DNA of 11,543 nt from positions 1-11,543 of the forward strand of contig CAZRRV010000047.1 in assembly GCA_964602735.1 (NCBI GenBank), written 5' to 3'. How positions within the stretch are numbered: position 1 is the first letter of the stretch; every line of letters starts with the position of its first letter. The DNA comes from CAZRRV01 sp964602735 (GTDB lineage Bacteria; Bacillota; Clostridia; Oscillospirales; Acutalibacteraceae). Shown piece by piece: positions 6,240 through 11,543 of the stretch. Under the pieces are notes generated by a model that saw only the letters and a program-made list of their open reading frames with translations, did no database searches and was not told where the DNA came from. A program made the position numbers and the translations under genes.

Positions 6240-8858
6240 TTATTTCTTTCCGTGTTTTATAAGACCGAACGCTTTTGAAAGCTCCATTACAAGCAGCGGC
6301 GTAAAGATAAGCGCCAATCCGATCATATACAGTTTTCCCGAAAGGCGGATAAGCCCGAATGCCCCCGACAGGGGAGTGAAAAGCACCAGCGCGACCAAAG
6401 CGACCGAAACCGCCGCCGCCAAATCGAGCATGCGGTTGGTGAACACTCCGATTTTGAACAGCGAGCGTTCCGAGCGCATATTAAACGCCTGTACTATCTG
6501 CGACAGCGAAAGCACGAAGAATGCCAGCGTCTGCCCGCCCGCGAGACTGCCGCTCAACATTTCTCCGACGTAAAAGGCGACCAGCGACAGCGTGCCGAAC
6601 ATTACTCCCTGAAGGATTATCCTTGCGCCGTATCCGTTGGCGAACAGACCCTCGTTTTTCGGCTTCGGTTTGCGGTTCATAACATCGGGTTCAACCGCCT
6701 CCATCCCGAGCGCGATCGCCGGCAGTCCGTCGGTTACGAGGTTGATCCACAGCAACTGCATCGAAAGCAGCGGCGACTTGTGCCACATAATCATCGCCAT
6801 AAAAACCGTTATGATTTCTCCTATGTTGGTGCCTAGCAGGAATCCCACGACTTTTTTGATATTCGAGTAGATTCCCCGCCCCTCTTTAACCGCGTCGACT
6901 ATCGTCGCGAAATTATCGTCGGTAAGGGTTATATCGGCGGCGCCTTTCGCCACGTCGGTGCCGGTAATTCCCATGGCGCAGCCAATATCGGCGGCTTTCA
7001 GCGCGGGCGCGTCGTTTACCCCGTCGCCGGTCATCGAAACTATCTGATCTTTGCGCTGCCACGCTTTGACTATGCGGATTTTGTTTTCAGGCGACACACG
7101 GGCGTATACCGCGATATGTTCAACCTGTTCGTCAAGTTCGTCGTCGGTCATGGCGTCGAGTTCGGCTCCGGTTATCGCCCTGTCGTATTCGGTTAATATG
7201 CCCAAATCTTTCGCGATTGCCGAGGCCGTAACAACATGGTCGCCGGTAATCATAACCGGCTTTATTCCGGCTTTGCGGCAGATTTCCACCGCTTCTTTGG
7301 CTTCCGGGCGCGGCGGGTCTATCATTCCTACAAGCCCCAGGAATGTAAGACCGTTTTCAAGTTCTTCCGGCAGAAATTCGTCGGGCAGTGTTTCGATTTC
7401 CTTGCAGCCGATCGCCAGCACCCGCAGCGCGGACGAGCTCATAAGGTCGTTCATCGATTTCGCCGTTTCCAGGTCTCCCGCCGTGCATTTCGACATCATC
7501 ACATCGAACGCGCCTTTTACGATTACGATCAGCTTTCCGTCGATCCTGTTTACGGTAGTCATAAGCTTTCGGTCGGAATCGAAAGGTATTTCGCCCAGGC
7601 GGGGGCAGTCGGCGTTCAAATCGTCTTTTTCCATGCCGTTTTTGTGCGCCGCGACCACTATCGCCGTTTCGGTGGGGTCGCCTATGTGCTGTTCGCCGCC
7701 GTCTTTGAAAATCACCGAGCCGTCGCTGCACAGGGTGCCGTACCGCAAAAGTTTTTTAACGGGTTCCGAGCAGTTCGAGGTGATTTGCTCCGGCTCGCCC
7801 GCCCCGTCGGCATACGCTTTTACGAGGGTCATGCGGTTCTGGGTAAGGGTCCCGGTTTTGTCGGAACATATAATCGAGGCGCTGCCCAGCGTTTCCACGG
7901 CGGGGAGGCGGCGGATAATGGCGTTCTTTTTAACCATTCTCTGCACGCCGATCGCGAGAATTATGGTAACAATCGCGGGCAGCCCTTCGGGGATCGCGGA
8001 TACCGCGAGCGAAACCGCGGTCATAAAGATTTCGAGCGGATCCATGTTGTTGAACAGACCCACTCCGAACACCACGGCGCAGGCGGCGAGCGCGATTATT
8101 CCGAGATATTTGCCCAGCTGCGCCAGCTTTTTCTGCAGGGGGGTTTCGTTGTCCTCCTCGCTGTCTAACAGGTCGGCGATTTTCCCCATTTCGGTGTTCA
8201 TTCCCGTCGCGGTAACAATCGCCGTCGCGGTTCCGTATGTAACCGAACAACCCGAAAAAATCATGTTCGCGCGGTCGCCTGTCGCGGCTTTTTCGTCGCA
8301 AACCGCGTCGGCGTCTTTTTCCGAGGGAACCGATTCGCCGGTAAGCGCCGATTCCTCGCATTTCAGGCTCGTGCTTTTAATCAGCCGCGCGTCGGCCGGC
8401 ACAAAATCGCCGGCCTCAAGCCGGATAATGTCGCCCGGCACAAGTTCCGCCGCGTCGATCACCGCTTCCGCTCCGTCGCGTATTACGCGCGCGTGCGGAG
8501 CCGACATATTTTTCAGCGCGTCGAGGGCTTTTTCGGCCTTGCTTTCCTGCACAACCCCCATAATCGCGTTGATTACGACGATGACGAGAATAAGCACCGG
8601 CTCGAAAAATTCCTGCGGGTCGCCCTCCACGCACGCTATGGCGAACGAAACGGCGGCGGCGGCTATAAGAATGAGAATCATAACATCCTTAAACTGGTCG
8701 ATGAACCGTCGCAGCAGAGTTTTCTTTTTCTTCTCGCGCAGTTTGTTCGCACCGTATTTCCCGAGCCTTGCGGAGGCCTCCGCCGAGGTCAGCCCGGCGC
8801 TTTCGTCTGAGGCAAGTTCCGCCGCGGTTTCGGCGGCCGTTTTCGAGTGAAAGTTCAA
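6240..8858 (-). CDS. Calcium-transporting P-type ATPase (P2A, SERCA/PMCA-like)
   Basis: This 872-residue ion pump of the plasma membrane is probably a Ca2+ exporter. An N-terminal cation-ATPase domain comes first, then M1-M2 (about 55-103). The actuator loop TGES is at 173-176, and PEGL in M4 at 290-293. The phosphorylated Asp333 is in DKTGTLT, KGA at 448-450, DPPRP at 514-518, TGD at 538-540, GDGVND at 611-616, and six C-terminal spans follow. Ligands shared with SERCA are E291 (M4), N678 and E681 in NIGE (M5), and N706 and D710 in NLVTDG (M6). The M8 position that is Glu in SERCA appears to be Gln787, which suggests fewer than two full calcium sites; that is inference. Start is TTG at 8858 with GGAGGGG six bases upstream. 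It has its own promoter and a structured leader, and is followed by the PLD-family gene. Confidence 0.93.
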   Translation of the reverse strand: MNFHSKTAAETAAELASDESAGLTSAEASARLGKYGANKLREKKKKTLLRRFIDQFKDVMILILIAAAAVSFAIACVEGDPQEFFEPVLILVIVVINAIMGVVQESKAEKALDALKNMSAPHARVIRDGAEAVIDAAELVPGDIIRLEAGDFVPADARLIKSTSLKCEESALTGESVPSEKDADAVCDEKAATGDRANMIFSGCSVTYGTATAIVTATGMNTEMGKIADLLDSEEDNETPLQKKLAQLGKYLGIIALAACAVVFGVGLFNNMDPLEIFMTAVSLAVSAIPEGLPAIVTIILAIGVQRMVKKNAIIRRLPAVETLGSASIICSDKTGTLTQNRMTLVKAYADGAGEPEQITSNCSEPVKKLLRYGTLCSDGSVIFKDGGEQHIGDPTETAIVVAAHKNGMEKDDLNADCPRLGEIPFDSDRKLMTTVNRIDGKLIVIVKGAFDVMMSKCTAGDLETAKSMNDLMSSSALRVLAIGCKEIETLPDEFLPEELENGLTFLGLVGMIDPPRPEAKEAVEICRKAGIKPVMITGDHVVTASAIAKDLGILTEYDRAITGAELDAMTDDELDEQVEHIAVYARVSPENKIRIVKAWQRKDQIVSMTGDGVNDAPALKAADIGCAMGITGTDVAKGAADITLTDDNFATIVDAVKEGRGIYSNIKKVVGFLLGTNIGEIITVFMAMIMWHKSPLLSMQLLWINLVTDGLPAIALGMEAVEPDVMNRKPKPKNEGLFANGYGARIILQGVMFGTLSLVAFYVGEMLSGSLAGGQTLAFFVLSLSQIVQAFNMRSERSLFKIGVFTNRMLDLAAAVSVALVALVLFTPLSGAFGLIRLSGKLYMIGLALIFTPLLVMELSKAFGLIKHGKK

Positions 8859-8882
8859 AAAATCCCCTCCGTGATACGATTG

Positions 8883-8959
8883 CGCCCGTTCGCTTGTACG
8901 GCGGCGGGCGGCTGATTTATTAGGGCGTTGCCGCGCGCCGTTTTCGCGCGGTATCGCCC
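8883..8959 (-). promoter_or_regulatory. Structured 5' leader of the calcium-ATPase mRNA
   Basis: Two perfect hairpins lie in the leader. The first (8923-8959) is nested: outer GGGCG/CGCCC, a 3x3 internal loop, inner CCGCGCG/CGCGCGG and a 7-nt tip. The second (8883-8910) has arms CGCCCG/CGGGCG around 16 nt. Because both use GGGCG and CGCCC, the arms can swap partners, as in attenuators or riboswitches. I do not recognise a known riboswitch family, including the manganese-sensing yybP-ykoY type often found before cation ATPases. No T run follows either hairpin. GC-rich sequence forms hairpins easily, so function is uncertain. Confidence 0.4.
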
Positions 8960-8969
8960 GGTGAAGTAC

Positions 8970-8998
8970 AGTATACCACTCCGCGCCGCGTATTTCAA
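8970..8998 (-). promoter_or_regulatory. Promoter of the calcium-ATPase/PLD unit
   Basis: On the minus strand, TTGAAA (8993-8998), a 17-nt spacer and TATACT (8970-8975) match the housekeeping consensus closely. The start point would be near 8963, about 105 nt upstream of the TTG start, leaving room for the hairpins at 8923-8959 and 8883-8910. It is divergent from the recombinase gene. Confidence 0.75.
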
Positions 8999-9006
8999 TA
9001 AAAGAA

Positions 9007-9034
9007 TAAACGCCGGATCCCGCCGCTGTATAAT
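9007..9034 (+). promoter_or_regulatory. Possible promoter of the recombinase gene
   Basis: TATAAT at 9029-9034 is a perfect -10, but the -35 region is poor (TAAACG at 9007-9012, 16-nt spacer). Transcription would start near 9041, with a strong but unused Shine-Dalgarno-like GAGAGGAGG following it. The likely weak promoter would suit a recombinase kept at low level. Confidence 0.35.
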
Positions 9035-9092
9035 AATGTAACGCGGAGAGGAGGATTACCCGCCGCCGCAGAAAAACGGGAGGGAACGGATT

Positions 9093-9701
9093 ATGAACAC
9101 TTACGGATATATCCGCGTTTCGAGCGCCGACCAGAACGGGGACAGGCAGTTTGCGGCTTTAAGCGGGCGCGACATTCCGCGCCGCAATATTTTTTTCGAC
9201 AGGCAGTCGGGCAAAGATTTCGAGCGGCCGCGCTACCGCAGTATGGTGGAACGGCTGCGGCGCGGGGATTTGCTGTATATTTTAAGCATCGACCGTCTCG
9301 GACGCGATTACGAGGAAATTCAGAACCAGTGGCGCATACTCACAAAGGAGAAAGGTGTCGACATCGTTGTCCTCGATATGCCGCTGCTCGATACCCGGCG
9401 CGGCAAGGATCTTCTCGGCGCGTTTATCGCCGATCTCGTGCTGCAAATTCTCTCGTTTGTCGCGCAGAACGAGCGGGAGAATATCCGCCGTCGCCAGGAG
9501 CAGGGCATCGCGGCGGCGAAAGCGAGGGGCGTGAAATTCGGAAGACCCGAAACGAACCCGGAAAATCTCGGTGAGGTATTAACGCGTTATATAAACGGAG
9601 AGCTTCCGTTCGCCGAAGCGGTAAAGCGGAGCGGCGTCAGCGAATCCACTTTCCGCCGCCGGCTGAAACGCAAAAAAAGCCGCGAACGCGGAGAAAAATA
9701 G
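9093..9701 (+). CDS. Small serine recombinase (resolvase/DNA-invertase type)
   Basis: The 202-residue product has the size and layout of Hin/Gin-type invertases and Tn3-type resolvases. It has an N-terminal catalytic domain with R8 and nucleophile S10 in YIRVSS, and the active-site block SIDRLGRD at 65-72 (D67, R68, R71). A dimerisation E helix with NERENIRRRQEQG follows at about 118-143, then the linker KFGRP. The C-terminal helix-turn-helix is at about 158-192 (VLTRYINGELPFAEAVKRSGVSESTFRRRL), ending in a basic tail. ATG at 9093 has GGGAGGG eight bases upstream. Its stop lies two bases before a perfect inverted repeat whose partner is 271 bp further on, so it very probably acts on these sites and inverts the segment. 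Alone it could be called resolvase; the inverted orientation of the sites favours invertase. No transposase or other mobile-element gene is adjacent. Confidence 0.92.
   Translation: MNTYGYIRVSSADQNGDRQFAALSGRDIPRRNIFFDRQSGKDFERPRYRSMVERLRRGDLLYILSIDRLGRDYEEIQNQWRILTKEKGVDIVVLDMPLLDTRRGKDLLGAFIADLVLQILSFVAQNERENIRRRQEQGIAAAKARGVKFGRPETNPENLGEVLTRYINGELPFAEAVKRSGVSESTFRRRLKRKKSRERGEK
9672..9691 (-). terminator. Possible leftward terminator inside the recombinase 3' end
   Basis: On the minus strand a short all-GC stem (CCGC/GCGG with a GTTC tip, 9680-9691) is followed by CTTTTTTT. It would stop transcription from the leftward promoter at 9748-9776 after about 70 nt, before it ran far into the recombinase gene. 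The stem is only 4 bp and the A tract also encodes lysines, so it may be chance. Confidence 0.4.
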
Positions 9702-9703
9702 AG

Positions 9704-9728
9704 CCGCCAAAAAGTGTACTTTTTGACA
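9704..9728 (+). repeat. Left inverted repeat, probable recombination site
   Basis: These 25 bp are repeated perfectly in inverse orientation at 10000-10024. The inner 18 bp, CAAAAAGTGTACTTTTTG (9708-9725), form a palindrome of two 8-bp half-sites around the non-palindromic dinucleotide GT (9716-9717). Serine recombinases cut with a 2-bp overlap at the centre of such sites. Flanking bases (CCGC, ACA) are also shared by both copies, but identity stops at 9704 and 9728. Confidence 0.85.
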
Positions 9729-9747
9729 ACTCTTAAACACATTAGCA

Positions 9748-9776
9748 ATTATACACCGGCGGGGGAAAAAAGTCAA
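9748..9776 (-). promoter_or_regulatory. Strong promoter inside the invertible segment, facing left
   Basis: On the minus strand, TTGACT (9771-9776), a 17-nt spacer and TATAAT (9748-9753) differ from consensus at one base only. It is the best promoter in the segment; I found no comparable rightward one. In this orientation it transcribes through the left repeat, antisense to the recombinase 3' end. After inversion it would read into the vWA gene. Confidence 0.8.
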
Positions 9777-9784
9777 TACAATTT

Positions 9785-9805
9785 TTTTACGGCAACACCG
9801 TAAAA
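9785..9805. repeat. Perfect 8-bp hairpin beside the switch promoter
   Basis: TTTTACGG and CCGTAAAA flank CAACA, nine bases upstream of the -35 hexamer of the switch promoter. Neither strand places a T run after the stem, so it is not a terminator. It could be a protein-binding site close to the promoter; nothing more can be said. Confidence 0.4.
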
Positions 9806-9910
9806 TAACCGCCAAACGGCTTTGCGTGCCGACTGCCGGTATATTCCGTCGGATTTTCCAAAATACGCTAAAATATACAAAATATTTTTCGCGCTTTTGT
9901 TTCATCCGAC

Positions 9911-9930
9911 AAAACCCGCCGGCGCCGGGC
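9911..9930 (-). terminator. Second, weaker leftward terminator-like hairpin in the segment
   Basis: On the minus strand, CCCG/CGGG arms, or the alternative 10-bp palindrome CCGGCGCCGG within them, are followed by TTTTG. The T run is short. It sits between the stronger hairpin at 9966-9992 and the switch promoter. Confidence 0.4.
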
Positions 9931-9965
9931 TTGTATGCGGCGCTGTTTTCAATTTCGCGTTTTTC

Positions 9966-9992
9966 AAAAACCCGCTGCCGCGCCGGCGGGTT
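9966..9992 (-). terminator. Leftward terminator near the right end of the segment
   Basis: On the minus strand a 7-bp stem, AACCCGC (9986-9992) with GCGGGTT (9969-9975), has a 10-nt loop and a T run (TTTTT overall, then GAAAA). In this orientation it stops leftward transcription entering from the right. After inversion it would lie at 9736-9762 on the plus strand, directly after the recombinase gene. Confidence 0.6.
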
Positions 9993-9999
9993 CCCGCTC

Positions 10000-10024
10000 T
10001 GTCAAAAAGTACACTTTTTGGCGG
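10000..10024 (-). repeat. Right inverted repeat, probable recombination site
   Basis: This is the exact reverse complement of 9704-9728, with its central dinucleotide at 10011-10012 reading AC on the plus strand (GT on the minus strand). The two sites are therefore head to head, the arrangement that gives inversion, not deletion. It ends 41 bp before the vWA start codon, so flipping leaves the coding sequence and ribosome binding site untouched. Confidence 0.85.
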
Positions 10025-10065
10025 TGTTCCGTTTGAATAATATCTGAAATACGGGGGAACGGGAA

Positions 10066-11543
10066 ATGCAAAAGTTCATACGTCGGGCGAAAAAAAGCGC
10101 GAAGAAGAGCGGAAACGGCTCGTGGCGAGGCTTCGTGGCGTTTGTTTTGTGCCTTGTTATGCTTGTGACGACCTTTGCCGGCATTACGCTGTTTTCGTCG
10201 GTGTCGGCGGCGGAACAGTCCCGCGTTACAAACGGCACGGTGAGACGCGAATCCGACCCCTCGACCATGGATTCCTATCTGGAAATGCTTGATTTTACGA
10301 AAGATACCCGCAACGCCGGCCGCCTCTGGACGGATAAAAGCGTTTTTGCGAACGCTCAGACCGTTAATCAGCTTTACGGCAGTTTCGCCCGTAGATTCTC
10401 CGACAATGCTTTAACGCTGATCCCGGGGCTCGACGGCGCAGGCGGCAGTGTTACCCTTAATTCCGATTTTCTCGAGGTTTTTTCCGCGCTCGGCAGCAGC
10501 GAACTGGTGAACGAGAATATTCCCATAGATCTGATGTTTCTTCTTGATGTTTCCGGCTCTATGGGCGCGAAAAATGATTCGGGGAACAGTGGCAATACGC
10601 CCGGCACGCGGAACGATTTTGATAACGGAAACCTCCCTATTAACAAAACGGTTAAAGCTTTGAACGCCGCTATTGAAACTTTACTTATGGCAAATCCCAA
10701 TTCCCGGTTCGGCATCACGATTTACGGTTCCACCGCCGCGGTGTTGGTGCCGCTGGGTCATTACACAAAGAACGGAAACGACGATTTTCTGAAGGCGGAA
10801 TGGATAGACACATACGGCACTCAAGGCTTGCATTTCTCGATTACGGCGACAGTAAAAACCGTTAACGGTGACGGCACCGGTGAAGTTAAAACATATAAGG
10901 GCAGTAATGACGGGAAAAGCAATACAGAAGTGCATGGTACCAACGTCGGATCAGGGAACGCCACAAACCGGGGAACAGGCGGCGCGACGGAGGGCGACGG
11001 CACAGAAGGTAGCCCCTTTCAAGTCGGCCACATAACCAACCCCCAGGCGGGGCTTGCCGCCGCGATGGATCAATTTATCACCGGCAACGAGGAGACGACT
11101 TTCACGAGCGACTCGGGGAAAAAATACTCGCGTATACCGGCTCTGCTGCATATTACGGACGGTCAGGCGACGGATATAGCGTGGGTTCAGTCGCAGGCCG
11201 AACCGGATAATAATGACAATCCGTGGAGAAAAGAGGTCAGCGCCTGGAACAACGTCAACTGGAATTACGATCTTGCGTATAACAGTAAGCAAGTGATCGA
11301 CGGTGGACTGTACAATGTCGGTCAGCTCTCCGGCTCCGGCGCTGCGACGCCCGTCATTTTCCAGACACTGATGACGGCGGCGTATTATAAAGCCGCCGTG
11401 AACGCGCATTATAATGCGGCAAAAGCCGAAGACTCCGCGGGCGGAGATATCGATCTTCAGTGCTATTCCGTTTATGCGAGCGACAACAACCCGTACAGTG
11501 AACCGATGCCCGATAACCTTATTAAGGCGACTATCGACGCGAT
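10066..11543 (+). CDS. Secreted von Willebrand A-domain surface protein, partial (3' end outside window)
   Basis: The frame opened by ATG at 10066 stays open for at least 492 codons to the window edge. A basic N-terminus (MQKFIRRAKKSAKKSG) precedes a hydrophobic span (about 22-45) and a likely signal-peptidase site around VSAA (46-49). At 85-93 is GRLWTDKSV, a phrase often seen in large Clostridia vWA surface proteins. The vWA domain has the metal-binding DVSGS (161-165) and LLHITDG (360-366). Between them a Gly/Thr/Ser/Asn-rich stretch (about 265-317) looks like an inserted loop. Such proteins are usually wall-anchored adhesins or pilus tips; the anchoring signal would be beyond the window. 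GGGGGA lies seven bases before the ATG. No good rightward promoter is seen between the recombinase and this gene in the present orientation, so expression probably depends on inversion of 9704-10024 or on read-through. Confidence 0.88.
   Translation, partial: MQKFIRRAKKSAKKSGNGSWRGFVAFVLCLVMLVTTFAGITLFSSVSAAEQSRVTNGTVRRESDPSTMDSYLEMLDFTKDTRNAGRLWTDKSVFANAQTVNQLYGSFARRFSDNALTLIPGLDGAGGSVTLNSDFLEVFSALGSSELVNENIPIDLMFLLDVSGSMGAKNDSGNSGNTPGTRNDFDNGNLPINKTVKALNAAIETLLMANPNSRFGITIYGSTAAVLVPLGHYTKNGNDDFLKAEWIDTYGTQGLHFSITATVKTVNGDGTGEVKTYKGSNDGKSNTEVHGTNVGSGNATNRGTGGATEGDGTEGSPFQVGHITNPQAGLAAAMDQFITGNEETTFTSDSGKKYSRIPALLHITDGQATDIAWVQSQAEPDNNDNPWRKEVSAWNNVNWNYDLAYNSKQVIDGGLYNVGQLSGSGAATPVIFQTLMTAAYYKAAVNAHYNAAKAEDSAGGDIDLQCYSVYASDNNPYSEPMPDNLIKATIDA

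Larger units (their letters stand above)
9704..10024. other. Predicted invertible DNA segment (promoter switch)
   Basis: Two perfect 25-bp inverted repeats enclose 271 bp with no convincing gene. It lies directly after a serine recombinase gene and directly before a surface-protein gene. The interior contains one strong promoter (9748-9776) facing left, two leftward terminator-like hairpins (9966-9992 and 9911-9930), a symmetric AT/GC hairpin at 9785-9805 (TTTTACGG/CCGTAAAA around CAACA), and an AT-rich middle (about 9858-9890). Inversion maps position x to 19728 minus x, which would place the promoter at 9952-9980 facing right, 79 nt from start point to the vWA ATG. As assembled, the promoter faces away. 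Invertible promoters of this kind are known in gut commensals and pathogens; whether this one flips is inferred. Confidence 0.8.

Noticed and set aside
7051..8850. Plus-strand 599-codon open frame
   Set aside because: It is the antisense of the calcium-type ATPase gene, which has every P-type ATPase motif. The Ser/Ala/Arg-rich antisense product has no domain; it reflects codon bias on the real strand.
9055..9096. ATT-initiated mini-frame after GAGAGGAGG that ends overlapping the recombinase ATG
   Set aside because: ATT is a very rare start and the Shine-Dalgarno-like sequence touches it with no spacing. A leader peptide cannot be supported.
9579..9905. Minus-strand 108-codon frame across the left repeat
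   Set aside because: It starts upstream of the leftward promoter's start point, so that promoter would not transcribe its start codon. The product has no domain, and it overlaps the recombinase gene antisense.
9093..10024. Recombinase and inverted repeats as a transposon or insertion sequence
   Set aside because: The repeats flank a non-coding 271-bp interior and not the recombinase gene. No transposase, target-site duplication or cargo is seen. An inversion switch explains the layout better.
9822..10047. Two short plus-strand frames crossing the right inverted repeat (ends 10040 and 10047)
   Set aside because: Neither start has a convincing ribosome binding site, the products are unrecognisable, and inversion would destroy both. 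They are treated as non-coding parts of the switch.

Overview
The window looks like a chromosomal segment of a Bacillota (probably Clostridia-like) bacterium. The clues are strong GGAGG-type ribosome binding sites, TTG starts, a Cys-rich lipobox on a solute-binding lipoprotein, a BaiN/YhiN-type flavoprotein, and a large secreted von Willebrand A (vWA) protein of the Gram-positive type. This is inference from gene content; there is no 16S or marker gene to fix the taxon.

Layout. The left edge carries the 5' part of a tRNA-Ser(GCU) on the minus strand, with a near-consensus promoter about 180 nt upstream. From 4628 down to 479 runs a tightly overlapping five-gene minus-strand operon: a Crp/Fnr-type regulator, a solute-binding lipoprotein, a permease and an ATPase of a Tau/Ssu/NMT1-type ABC importer, then a HI0933/BaiN-type FAD protein. 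Its promoter region (4650-4706) holds a dyad just downstream of the -10 that could be the regulator's own operator. From 8858 down to 4777 is a second minus-strand unit: a P2A calcium-type ATPase with a structured 5' leader and a membrane-anchored phospholipase D/cardiolipin-synthase-like protein, closed by a rho-independent terminator at 4735-4768.

The right end (about 9029-11543) is the notable part. A plus-strand Hin/resolvase-size serine recombinase (9093-9701) is followed two bases after its stop codon by one copy of a perfect 25-bp inverted repeat (9704-9728). The other copy is at 10000-10024, and a secreted vWA-domain protein begins 41 bp further on (10066, open at the window end). Each repeat contains an 18-bp palindrome with an asymmetric 2-bp centre (GT), the form expected of a serine-recombinase crossover site. 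The 271-bp interior holds one strong sigma-70-type promoter, TTGACT-17-TATAAT, that in this assembly points away from the vWA gene. Inversion would place it 79 nt upstream of the vWA start codon, pointing at the gene. Leftward terminator-like hairpins inside the segment would, after inversion, separate recombinase transcription from the surface gene.

The simplest reading is a self-contained phase-variation cassette (recombinase, invertible promoter, surface protein) captured in the promoter-away orientation. The architecture follows from the sequence; the switching itself is inferred.
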